A stretch of DNA of 64,000 bases from Haematobia irritans (lineage: Eukaryota > Arthropoda > Insecta > Diptera > Muscidae), in NCBI RefSeq assembly GCF_050003625.1, contig NC_134397.1:200252899-200316898 (forward strand), given 5' to 3'. This document shows, piece after piece, positions 33,090 to 43,745 of the stretch (the first letter of the stretch is position 1; each line of letters begins with the position of its first letter). The notes under the pieces were generated by a model. It was given only the letters and a program-made list of their open reading frames with translations. It searched no databases and had not been told where the DNA came from. The position numbers and the translations under genes are program-made.

Positions 33090-34690
33090 ATTCTTTCCAA
33101 AATTTTCTAGAAAAATAAAATTTTGACAAAATTTTCTAGAGAAATAAATGAAATGTAGTTTTGACAAAATTTTCTAGAGAAATAAAATTTTGTCAACATT
33201 TTCTACAGAAATACAATTTTGACAAAATTTTCTAGAGAAATAAATGAAGTGTAATTTTCACAAAATTTTCTAGAGAAAAAAAGTTTCTATAGAAATTAAT
33301 TTTGACAACATTTTCTAGAGAAATAAAATTTTTGCAAAATTTCTTAGAGAAATTTAATTTTCTAGAGAAATAAAATTATGGCAAAATTTTTTAGAGAAAT
33401 TAAATTTTGGCAAACTTTTCTAGAGAAATAAATTTTGTTAAAATTTTCTAGAGAAAAAAAATTTTGGCAAAATTTTTTTCATAGAAATTAAATCTTGACA
33501 AAATTTTCTAGAGAAAAAAATGTTGGCAAAATTTTCTAGAGAAATTAAATTTTGACAAAATTTTCTAGAGAAAAAAATGTTGGCAAAATTTTTTTCATAG
33601 AAATTAAATCTTGACAAAATTTTCTAGAGAAAAAAAAATGTGGCAAAATTTTCTAGAGAAATTAAATTTTGACAAAATTTTCTAGAGAAATAAATGAAAT
33701 GTAGTTTTGACAAAATTTTCTAGAGAAATAAATTCTTTACAAAACTTTCTAGAGAAATAAAATTTTGGCAAAATTTTCTAGAGAAATTAAATTTTGGCAA
33801 ACTTTTCTAGAGAAATAAATTTTGACAAAATTTTCTATAGAAATAAATTTTGTCAAAATTTTCTAAAGAAATAAAATGTTGGCAAAATTTTTCAGCGAAA
33901 TTAAATTTTGACAAAATTTTCTAGAGAAACAAAATGTTGGCAAAATTTTCTAGAGAAATTAAATTTTGACAAAATTTTCTACAGAAATAAATGAAATGTA
34001 ATTTTGACAAAATTTTTTAGAGAAAAAAATGTTGACAAAATTTTTTTTAGAAATAAATTTTGACAAAATTTTCTAGAGAAATAAAATTTTGACAAGATTT
34101 TCTAGAGAAATATATCTAATTTCATATATTTCTCTAGAAAATCTTTTCTCTAGAAAATCTTTTCCATAGAAATAAATTTTGACAACATTTTCTAGAGAAA
34201 TAAAATCTTGTCAAAATTTCCTAGAGAAATAAAAGTTTTACAAAATTTTTTATAAAGGGAAATTTTGTAGAGAAATACAATTTGACAAAATTATCTGAGA
34301 AATGAAATTTTAGCAAAATTTTGAAGAGAAATGAAATTTTGGCAAAATTTTTTAGAGAAATAAAATTTTGGCAACATTTTCTAGAGAAATTAAATTTTGA
34401 CAAAATTTTCTGGAGAAATAAATGACATGTAATTTTGACAAAACTTTCTTTAGAAATAAATTTTGACAAAATTTTCTAGAGAAATAAATGAAATGTAGTT
34501 TCGACAAAATTTTCTATTGAAATAAATTTTGACAAAATTTTCTTGAGAAATACAATTTTGGCAAAACTTCCTAGAGAAATAAAATTTTTACAAAATTTTC
34601 TATAAAGGGAAATTGTGACAAAATTTTGTAGAGAAATTAAATTTTGACAAAATTTTCTAGAGAAATGAAATTTTGCAAAATTTTCTATAT
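33090..34690 (+). repeat. 29-bp array, CTAGAG variant
   Basis: Units carry TTTTCTAGAGAAATAAA, so the central palindrome is TCTAGA rather than CTATAG. A sub-block with the insert AAATGAAATGTA recurs (33145, 33240, 33690, 33985, 34385, 34480), giving a higher-order structure. A 21-bp perfect hairpin sits at 34095-34144. Confidence 0.8.
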
Positions 34691-34691
34691 C

Positions 34692-35058
34692 AAATCAAGA
34701 AGAACAAATCAACAATAAAAAAACAAAACAAATAAGGAAAGAGGAAGCACGCCCGAAACCACTCAAATTGATGATTTGACTTTGGCAAAGGATACTCGGG
34801 AGGTTCGAGTGTAATTTACATTGGCTTTAGTGAATTACCCGAATTTATTTTGATAATTGGTTTATAGTTTTGCTGCAAGTAGAGGATGCTGATGAGGAAT
34901 GCGGTAATTCCGAAACGACTGTCCATTCAACTATCTTGCAGTCTATAGGGCTTTGCCCAAATAAATTTGACAAATACACTTTTCCTCTGTTGGTTAAGCT
35001 ACTCTTGTAGTTTAGTCAACTTAATTGTTTTAAGCTGAAATCAATACAACAAATAAGA
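34692..35058 (+). mobile_element. Penelope-type terminal repeat, copy 2
   Basis: A single forward copy of the 13.2-13.6 kb repeat: ACAAAACAAAT, GATGATTTGAC, ribozyme, GCTTTGCCCAAATAAATTTG, GGTTAAGCTACTCTTGTAGT. It too interrupts a 29-bp-type array. Confidence 0.65.
34873..34941 (+). ncRNA. type I hammerhead ribozyme, copy 2
   Basis: CTGCAAG, TAGA, GGATG, CTGATGA, stem II GGAAT/ATTCC with loop GCGGTA, GAAA, then a short stem III (AC/GT with loop GACT) closing at GTC, then CATTC and CTTGCAG. Predicted cleavage is after C34923. Relative to copy 1 the stem III loop, loop II and stem I differ (CATCC to CATTC, which keeps a G-U pair) while every core base is kept. Activity is inferred from structure. 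Confidence 0.78.
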
Positions 35059-35064
35059 AAAAAA

Positions 35065-35290
35065 AATTGGCAACATTTTCTAGAGAAATACAATTTTGGC
35101 AAAATTCTCTAGAGAAAGAATTTTTTGAAAAAATATTTTAGAGATGTAAATGAAATGTAATTTTGACAAAATTTCCTATAGAAATAAAATCTTGGCAAAA
35201 TTTTCTATTGAAATGCAATTTTGAAAAAAATTTTTAGAGAAATAAAATTTTGGAAAATTTTTACGGAAACAATTTTTTAGTAAAAATTTT
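35065..35290 (+). repeat. 29-bp array resuming after the insertion
   Basis: Diverged CTAGAG and CTATAG units; decays into AT-rich DNA by about 35290. Confidence 0.55.
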
Positions 35291-36490
35291 AATTCAAAAC
35301 TTCAAAATAAAATTTTTTAAATTTGGTTAAGTTTTTGGTAAACTTTTCTTAAAATTTCGCTACAAGTGGCCACCGAGGTCGCAAAACGACACAAAACGCG
35401 TCATAGAGTGCTCAGAATACGCAGACCTTATTGCAGATACAGACTCCATCAATATGGAATTTGGGTATGCGAATGATTCATAAAGTTGTTCAATTTCTTA
35501 ATCTTCTGATGGCATCTTTTCCCCCAGCGCCAATTCATAATGAACAGGTAGTATTGGAGCTTCATCTATGCCATCATTAAAACTGTATTCATGTTCATCT
35601 TCTAGACCTCCCCTACAGTGTGAGCAATGATAACTTTTATTATTGGCTTTGGATATTTGTAGCTCTTATTCTTTATTTATGGAACACTTATCCATTGTTA
35701 CACATATTTCACATGTGTGTTTTCCTGGTTGCTCTTTCCCCGCATATGATTATGATATGACATTATAGAAGGAAATTATAAACATTGAGCTATTAAGGTC
35801 TTCCAGTTTGTCATAGTCCTCGTCGTCGTCAACGTAGTCTTTGTCTTTTGATTCAATGTTCATCGATGTCTATTCAATAATAAAAACGGAGATGAAAGAA
35901 CAGGGGAATCATATTAATAAACGAAAGATGAAAATTCAATGAATAGCAATTGCCTGCCTGTTGTTTTTAGTGCTGGAGTGGAATTGTCCTTGCCTAGACA
36001 CCACCGTCTCGCCGGTATAGATATTTCGACTATTATGGAGAACTTGAAGGTGGGGTACATTAAGCAGCAGCAGCAGCGGCAATAAAGTCATTTCTATTGA
36101 TAATCAATATCATTTCAATTCATTGTGAAGGTGTATATATAGTGGATGTTTTATATTTAGTATTCCGGTATCCATGAAGTTATTGATTCTTATCATAATT
36201 AGAAATGGTGACAGTACAATGAGAATTGTGGACAAAATCTAAGGATGGCATACGAAATTTAACATTTGTATTAAAGAGATAGGTTATGTTCTAAGGGAAA
36301 AATATCAAGTTATATAATGAGACTAAACTTATAACATTGTAAGGTATAGGAAAATGTGATAGAGGATAGGTGAGCATAGGTGTGATGGTTGGGTGATTTT
36401 ATGATTATACAGGTAATTTCTCTTTTCATCCTCTAACGGATATATCGCCCAATTTTAGCTTGGGCTTTATGTTCTACCCTATCGTGGTCA
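35291..36490. other. low-repeat island
   Basis: The least repetitive stretch of the window. It contains a possible decayed zinc-finger exon (35498-35731, minus) and a CAG run at 36067-36079. No intact gene. Confidence 0.4.
35498..35731 (-). pseudogene. possible decayed C2H2 zinc-finger exon
   Basis: The minus-strand frame of 78 codons, from CAA at 35731 to TAA at 35498, has one internal TAA. It reads KHTCEIC, later KSYHCSHCRGG, then an acidic tail DEHEYSFNDGIDEAP. Two CxxC pairs about 32 residues apart (counting the stop) with an SYHC linker resemble degenerate adjacent C2H2 fingers. The expected His pairs are not in place. Upstream on the same strand, near 35830, an Asp-rich run (YVDDDEDYD) occurs in a different open segment. 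It may be an exon of a dead host gene. Confidence 0.3.
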
Positions 36491-36494
36491 TAAA

Positions 36495-39400
36495 TGTTGA
36501 CAAAATTTTTTTTATAGAAAAACATTTTGACAAAATTTTCTATCAAAATAAAATTTTGACCAAATTTTCTATAGACATAAAATTTTGACAAAATTTTCTA
36601 TAGAAATAAAATTTAGACAAAATTTTCTACAGAAATAAAATTTAGACAAAACTTTCTATAAAAATAAAATTTTGACAAAATTTTCTATAGAAATAGAATT
36701 TTGACAAAATTTTATATAGAAATAAAATTTTTACAAAATTTTCTATCAAAATAAAATTTTGAGAAAATTTTCTATAGAAATAAAATTTTGGCAAAATGTT
36801 CTATGGAAAAAATTTTTGAAAAAATTCTCTATAGAAATAAAATTATGACAAAATTATCTATAGAAATAAATTTTACCAAATTATCTATAGAAATAAAATT
36901 TTGAAAAAATTTTCTATAAAAATACATATGAGCAATTTTTAATTCGGTTTACGTCGTCAAATTACGGAATCAATCACGACGTAAATCGAGGTATTACTGT
37001 AAAATAAAATTGTGAAAAAACTTCTTATAGAAATAACATTTTGACAAAATTTTGTATAGAAAAAATTGTTGACAAAACTTTCTATAGAAATAAAACTTTG
37101 ACAAAATATTCCATGGAAATAAAATTTGACAAAATTTTCTAACGAAACAAATTTTGGCAAAATCTTCTATAGAAATAAAATTTTGACAAAACTTTCTATA
37201 GAAATAAAATTTTGGCAAAATGTTCTATGGAAATAAAATTTGAAAGAATTTGCTATAGTAATAAAATTTTGAAAAAATTTTCTATAAAAATAAAATTTTG
37301 GCAAAATCTTCCATAGAAATAAAATTTGACAAAATTTGTTACAGTAATAAAATTTTGACGAAATTCTCTATAAAAATAAAATTTTGACAAAATTTTCTAT
37401 AAAAATAAAATTTTGTCAACATTTTCTATAGAAATAAAATTTTGACAAAATTGTCTGTAGAAATAAAACTTTGACAAAATTTTCTGTAGAAATGAAATTT
37501 TGAAAAAATTTTATAAATACAAAATTTTTGACAACATTTTCTATTGAAATAAAATTTGACAAAATTTGCTATAGTAATAAAATTTTGACAAAATTTTCTA
37601 AAGAAATAAACTTTTGACAAAATTTTCTATAGAAATAAAATTTTGGCAAAATCTTCTATAAAAATAAAACTTGACAAAATTTGCTATAGTAATAAAATGT
37701 TGACAAAATTCTCCATAAAAATAAAATTTTGACAAAATTTTCTATAAAAATAAAATTTTGTCAACATTTTCTATAGAAATAAAATGTTGACAAAATTTTC
37801 TGTAGAAACAAAATTTTGACAAAATTGTCGGTAGAAATAAAATTTTGACAAATTTTTCTGTAGAAATGAAATTTTGAAAAATTTCTATAAATATTAAATT
37901 TTTGACAAAAAATTTCTATAAATATAAAATCTTTGACAAAATTTTCCATAGAAATATAATTTTGACAAAATTTTCTATTGAAATAAAATTTTGACAAAAT
38001 TTTCTTCAGAAATAAAATTTTGACAAAATTTTCTCTAGAAATACAACTTGAACAAAATTTTCTATAGAAATAAAGTTTTGACAAATTTTTCTATAGGAAC
38101 AAAAGTTGACAAAATTTTCTATAGAAATAGAATTTTGACAAAATTTTCTATAGAAATAGAATTTTGACAAAATTTTATATAGAAATAAAATTTTGACAAA
38201 ATTTTATATAGAAATAAAATTTTGACAAAATTTTATATAGAAATAAAATTTTGACAAAATTTTCTATAGAAATGAAATTTTGAAAAAATTTTCTATAGAA
38301 ATAAAATTTTGGCAAAATGTTCTATGGAAAAAATTTTTGAAAAAATTCTCTATAGAAATAAAATTTTGACAAAATTATCTATAGAAATAAATTTTGCCAA
38401 ATTATCTATAGAAATAAAATTTTGAAAAAATTTTCTATAAAAATACATATGAGCAATTTTTAATTCGGTTTACGTCGTCAAATTCCGGAATCAATCACGA
38501 CGTAAATCGAGGTATTACTGTAAAATAAAATTGTGAAAAAACTTCCTATAGAAATAACATTTTGACAAAATTTCCTATAGAAATAAACTTTTGACAAAAT
38601 TTTCTATAGAAAAAATTTTTGACAAAACTTTCTATAGAAATAAAACTTTGACAAAATATTCTATGGAAATAAAATTTGACAGCATATTCTAACGAAAAAA
38701 ATTTTGGCAAAATCTTCTATAGAAATAAAATTTTGACAAAACTTTCTATAGAAATAAAATTTTGGAATAATGTTCTATGGAAATAAAATTTGAAAAAATT
38801 TGCTATAGTAATAAAATTTTGACAAAATTTTCTATAAAAATAAAATTTTGGCAAAATCTTCTATAGAAATAAAATTTTGTCAACATTTTCTATAGAAATA
38901 AAATTTTGACAAAATTGTCTGTAGAAATAAAACTTTGACAAAATTTTCTGTAGAAATGAAATTTTGAAAAAAAATTATAAATATAAAATTTTTGACAACA
39001 TTTTCTATTGAAATAAAATTTGACAAAATTTGCTATAGTAATAAAATTTTGACAAAATTTTCTAAAGAAATAAACTTTTGACAAAATTTTCTATAGAAAT
39101 AAAATTTTGGCAAAATCTTCTATAAAAATAAAACTTGACAAAATTTGCTATAGTAATAAAATTTTGACAAAATTTACTATAAAAATAAAATTTTGGCAAA
39201 ATTTTCTATAAAAATAAAATGTTGTCAACATTTTTTATAGAAATAAAATTTTGACAAAATTTTCTGTAGAAACAAAATTTTGACAAAATTGTCGGTAGAA
39301 ATAAAATTTTGACAAGATTTACTGTAGAGATGAAATTTTGAAAAATTTCTATAAATATAAAATTTTTGACAAAAAATTTCTACAAATATAAAATTTTTGA

Positions 39401-39970
39401 GAAATTTTTCATATAAATATAATTTTGACAAAATTTTCTACTGAAACAAAATTTTGACAAAATTTTCTACTGAAACAAAATTTTGACAAAATTTTCTACA
39501 GAAATAAAATTTTGACAAAATTTTCTCTAGAAATAAAATTTGGACAAAATTTTTTATAGAAATAAAATTTTGACAAATTTTTCTATAGGAACAACAGTTG
39601 ACAAAATTTTCTATAGAAATAGAATCTTGACAAAATTTTCTATAGAAATAGAATTTTGACAAAATTTTATATAGAAATAAAATTTTGACAAAATTTTCTA
39701 TAGAAATGAAATTTTGAAAAAATTTCTATAATTATAAAATTTTTGACAAAATTTTATATAGAAATAAAATTTTGACAGAATTTTCTAGAGAAATAAAATT
39801 TTGACAAAATTTTCTACAGAAATAAAATTTTGACAAAATTTTCTACAGAAATAAAATTTCTATAGAAATAAAATTTTGAAAAAAATTTCTATAAAAATAA
39901 AATTTTTGCACAAATTTCTATAAAAATAAATTTTTTGCAAAATTTTCCATAGAAATAAAATTTTGAAAAA
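36495..39970 (+). repeat. 29-bp array with a 1.5-kb tandem duplication
   Basis: Forward units throughout. A non-array marker (GGTTTACGTCGTCAAATT ... ACGACGTAAATCGAGG) occurs at 36951-37001 and again about 1521 bp on, at 38472-38522. Other shared blocks (the TATAGGAACAA block near 38089 and 39590) are offset by about 1.46-1.52 kb. The region is therefore about two and a half copies of one large block. Minus-strand frames of up to 107 codons are artefacts. Confidence 0.8.
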
Positions 39971-39974
39971 AGGT

Positions 39975-40320
39975 TTCGGGATATACAAAGTGTATTGATA
40001 TTGGTGAAATTTCACGGTATTATAAAATGGTTGGTTGACCTTAATCGCGCTATAATTTCCAATAATGGAGATTTGTTTTATATCTACTATTAAATTAGAT
40101 CCGAATATTGACTAATATGATCCATTTTATTACCCACAATCCCTATATTTTGATAGGGCCTCTATACAAACTTGTGTCCTATTTTAATTTACTACCCTGA
40201 TATATATAATTATGGACCAAAATGGAACAATTTTTTGTATGGTTGTTAGTTGGCAAATACTTATAAATATTTTATAGGGAATGAAAAAGTTACTATACCC
40301 TCCTACTCTGGAGGGTAAAA
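39975..40320 (-). mobile_element. degenerate INE-1-like fragment
   Basis: GGGATATACAAAGTGTATTG, GTGAAATTTCACGG, TATATATAATTATGGACC and GGAGGGTAAAA words mark a strongly decayed copy. Confidence 0.35.
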
Positions 40321-42091
40321 AATTTGAAAATAAAAAAATCACCCGAGGGGATTGGAACCAATGTCATTTGACTTTTTCATTTGCATGCTAGTTCATTTTC
40401 ATGGAACCCCTTCGGAGCACAAGTGCATATAAAATTCATTGGAGATGATCTAATGTTGCACTACTTCCGGATCACAAGTTAGGGATCCAGACTGGCTTTC
40501 TGGAAGCTCTTTTAGCTAGCATAGCATAAAGTCGCAAAAATAATCCCCAATTTCAAGAGCATTTCGTCTCCTCCAAAAATTAATCAACACAAATTTGAAC
40601 TCATCCAGTCATCCTTCTAGTGCACATAGCTACTTTATCACTACCTCTTCGTATAGAGAAAGCTTATTAGGCTGCACTTATGGCAACCTCCAATCAAATG
40701 TCATTTCATTTCCAATAAATTTTCATTAGAATTTTTTTTTATTCCGCTCATTCGCTCCGCTTGAGTTTGTTTTATACTTGTAATATCTTCAAAGTTTATT
40801 TCCTGAAAACTAATTTTCATTGGTTTTTATACGAAAGGAGAAAACTTTTCCTTAGATTTTTTTTCCTATTCCCTGGAACATATAAATTTCCACACATCGT
40901 TATTCATGTGGGATCCTTGAGACTTTGTGGTGAGACACACACACACACACAAACCTAAGGCATTTCTTGAAATCCTGTGAAGAAGGTGTCATTTTGTATT
41001 ATGCGCTTTTAGAAGTTCTAAGATAGAATGAGTAGACTGGATGTTGAAAAAGTCACTCGTAAAGGTTTGCAATGTTATTTTCATTGGCGTTTAATAGCTG
41101 CATCAATGGCAAAACTTTGAACATTAACAAACTGTGAAAAAAAATCTGACTTCGTGCTTACTTCAAGCCTGTTCGCCTTTACGATGGAGAGTTGCCAAAA
41201 TGTAGGAGGAATGTTTCACATTGGTAAACACAATTTAAGAAATTAAAAATAATTCTAAAGAAAAGCCTTTCAATTAGTTCTGAGCGATTTAAAGAAAATT
41301 TGTCTGAAAATGGAGTAGGACCGTAATTTGCTAGTGTGGTCTCTGCTACGATCGGGTAACATCGATCGGAAAACAGTAATAGAAGACATAAGCCCGAAGT
41401 CTGAACGATGCTCATCATATCAACACGACCAACAGCTTGGCTCCTCAAACCAGTTAATATGGTTTCAGAGACCAAACGGATTGCAACTTCTACCACTGCA
41501 GCATTGTTAGCGACAATGAGGAATGGCTGGTAGCTCTAAGTTCCTTAAAAGTTAACTTTCACTTGTGAACCCGGGCAAAAAAAATATGTATGCCTCAAGT
41601 ATGGATGTTCGCCTCAAATCACAAGTCACTTCTTACTGTGTCCTAGGAATCCAAAAGGCATGACACCAATTTCACTAATTATGATGCTTCCAGAGACCAT
41701 AGTTAGTGCACCAGAAGCAATGTAATTTAAGTTCAGGTAAGTCGTGGAAGACGAAGTTCAGGTAAGTCGGCTACAGGGCGGTCGCAATTACCGAATGTCT
41801 GGGATGACATATGAATAGTAACCAAGAGAGCGATATTTAGAAAGATTGGGATCGAGAGCAAATGGAACCCAGGAGTGAAACGTTTGAATAGATCTCGTCA
41901 CTATCCACTTGGTGCTTGTATTCTGCCAAATACGGGTGGAATTAAATTGTGCACTGTATTGCTATATTGTTGTAATTGCAGGAGGAATTAAATGATCTAT
42001 CAATAGCAACTTGGAGCTGCGGGTAAAGTGACTTGAATTCCTATGTGGTATAACACCTCCGTGTGAGAAATATTATACGAGGTTAAAAGAA
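40321..42091. other. unassigned sequence
   Basis: (AC)n at 40929-40950. 41400-41520 is similar to 43860-43930 (CGGATTGCAACTTCTACC against AGATTGCAACTTTTATC), so it is probably an old repeat. No gene recognised. Confidence 0.35.
40929..40950 (+). repeat. (AC)n microsatellite
   Basis: A run of about nine to ten AC repeats is visible. Confidence 0.85.
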
Positions 42092-43745
42092 AACAAGTAT
42101 ATATGGCCGTAAGTTCGGCCAGGTCGAATCTTATGTACCCTCCACCATGGATTGCGTAGAAACTTCTACGAAAGACTGTCATCCACAATCGAATTACTTG
42201 GGTGTTGGTATCTTAAAGTGGCTCCAAAACCAAATCTCGGGATCAGTTTATATGGGGGATATACATGATTATGGACTGATATGGACCACTTTTGGCATGG
42301 TTGTTAAATATCATATACTACCACCACGTACCAAATTTCAACCAGGTGGGATGAATTTTGCTTCTCCGAAAGGCACCGGGGGTCAAATCTGGGGATCGGT
42401 TTATATGGGGGCTATATATAATTATGGACTGATATGAACCAATTGCTGCATGGTTGTTGGATACCATATACTAACATCACGTACCAAATTTCAACCGAAT
42501 CGGAAGAATTTGCTCCTCCAAGAGGTTCCGGAGGTCAAACCTGGGGATCGGTTTATATGGGGGGCTATATATAATTATGGACCGATATGGACCAATTCTT
42601 GCATGGTTAATGGAGACCATATACGAACACCACGTACCAAATTTCAACCGAATCGGATGAATTTTTCTTCTGCTAGAGGCTCCGGAGGTCAAATCTCGGG
42701 ATCAGTTTATATGGGGGATATACATTATTATGGACTGATATGGACCACTTTTGGCATGGTTGTTAAATTATCATATACTACCACCACGTACCAAATTTCA
42801 ACCAGGTGGGATGAATTTTGCTTCTCCGAAAGGCACCGGGGGTCAAATCTGGGGAACGGTTTATATGGGGGCTATATATAATTATGGACTGATATGAACC
42901 AATCCCTGCATGGTTGTTGGATACCATATACTAACATCACGTACCAAATTTCAACCGAATCGGATGAAGTTTGCCCTTCCAAGGGGTTCCGGAGGTCAAA
43001 TCTGGGGATCGGTTTATATGGGGGCTATATATAATTATGGACCGATTTCGACCAAGTTTTGCATGGGTGTTTGAGGCAATATATTAACACCACGTACCAC
43101 GTACCAAATATCAAGTGAATCAGATGAATTTTAGTCTTCCAAGAGGCTCCGAAGGTCAAATCTGAGGATCGGTTTATATGGGGGCTATATATAATTATGG
43201 ACATATGTGAACTAATTTTTGCATGGTCTTTAGATACCATATACTAACACCATGTACCAAATTTCAGCCGGATGGGATGAAATTTGCTTCTCTTAGAGGC
43301 TCCCAAAGCTAAATCGGGTGATCGGTTTATATGGGGGCTATATATAATTATGGACCGATGTGGACCAATTTTTGCATGGTTGTTAGAGACCATATTCTTA
43401 TACCATGTACAAAATTTCAGACGGATCGGATGAAATTTGCTTCTCTTAGAGGATCGGCAAGCCAAATTTGGGGGCTATACGTAAAAGTGGACCGATATGG
43501 CCCATTTGCGATACCATCCGACCTACATCAATAACAAGTACTTATGCCAAGTTTCAAGTCCATAGCTTGTTTCGTTCAGAAGTTAGCGTGATTTCAACAG
43601 ACAGACGGACATGCTCAGATTGACTCAGAATTTCACCACGACCCAGAATATATATACTTTATGGGTTCTTAGAGCAATATTCCGATGTGTTACAAACGGA
43701 ATGACAAAGTTAATATACGCCCATTCTATGGTGGAGGGTATAAAA
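42092..43745 (+). mobile_element. INE-1-like element, subfamily 2, most complete copy
   Basis: Head AACAAGTATATATGGCCGTA and CGAATCTTATGTACCCTCCA, then about nine internal units. The tail is CAACAGACAGACGGACATG, ACCCAGAATATATATACTTT and ATGGTGGAGGGTATAAA. TACCCTCCACCAT near the head is inverse to ATGGTGGAGGGTA at the tail, the subterminal inverted repeat expected of Helentron-type elements. No coding capacity. Plus-strand frames at 42147-42437, 42450-42881 and 43331-43534 are unit echoes. Confidence 0.65.
42235..43490 (+). repeat. 153-bp tandem units, subfamily 2
   Basis: TTTATATGGGGGCTATATAT followed by AATTATGGAC recurs with a spacing close to 153 bp. One frame stays open because 153 is 51 codons (MGAIYNYGPMWTNF-type). 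Units alternate between two variants (GGGGGATATAC and GGGGGCTATAT), so pairs of units were amplified together. Confidence 0.7.

Noticed and set aside
36060..36085. CAG repeats suggesting a polyglutamine coding exon
   Set aside because: Only about four repeats and no open frame of useful length around them.
36495..39970. Regular short repeats resembling a CRISPR array
   Set aside because: The intervals are themselves repeats with no unique spacers, no cas genes are present, and the DNA is eukaryotic.
42147..43534. Open frames of 67-143 codons with repeated YMGAIYNYG peptides
   Set aside because: They are the 153-bp units of an INE-1-like element read in a multiple of three. No domain, and sibling copies contain stops.
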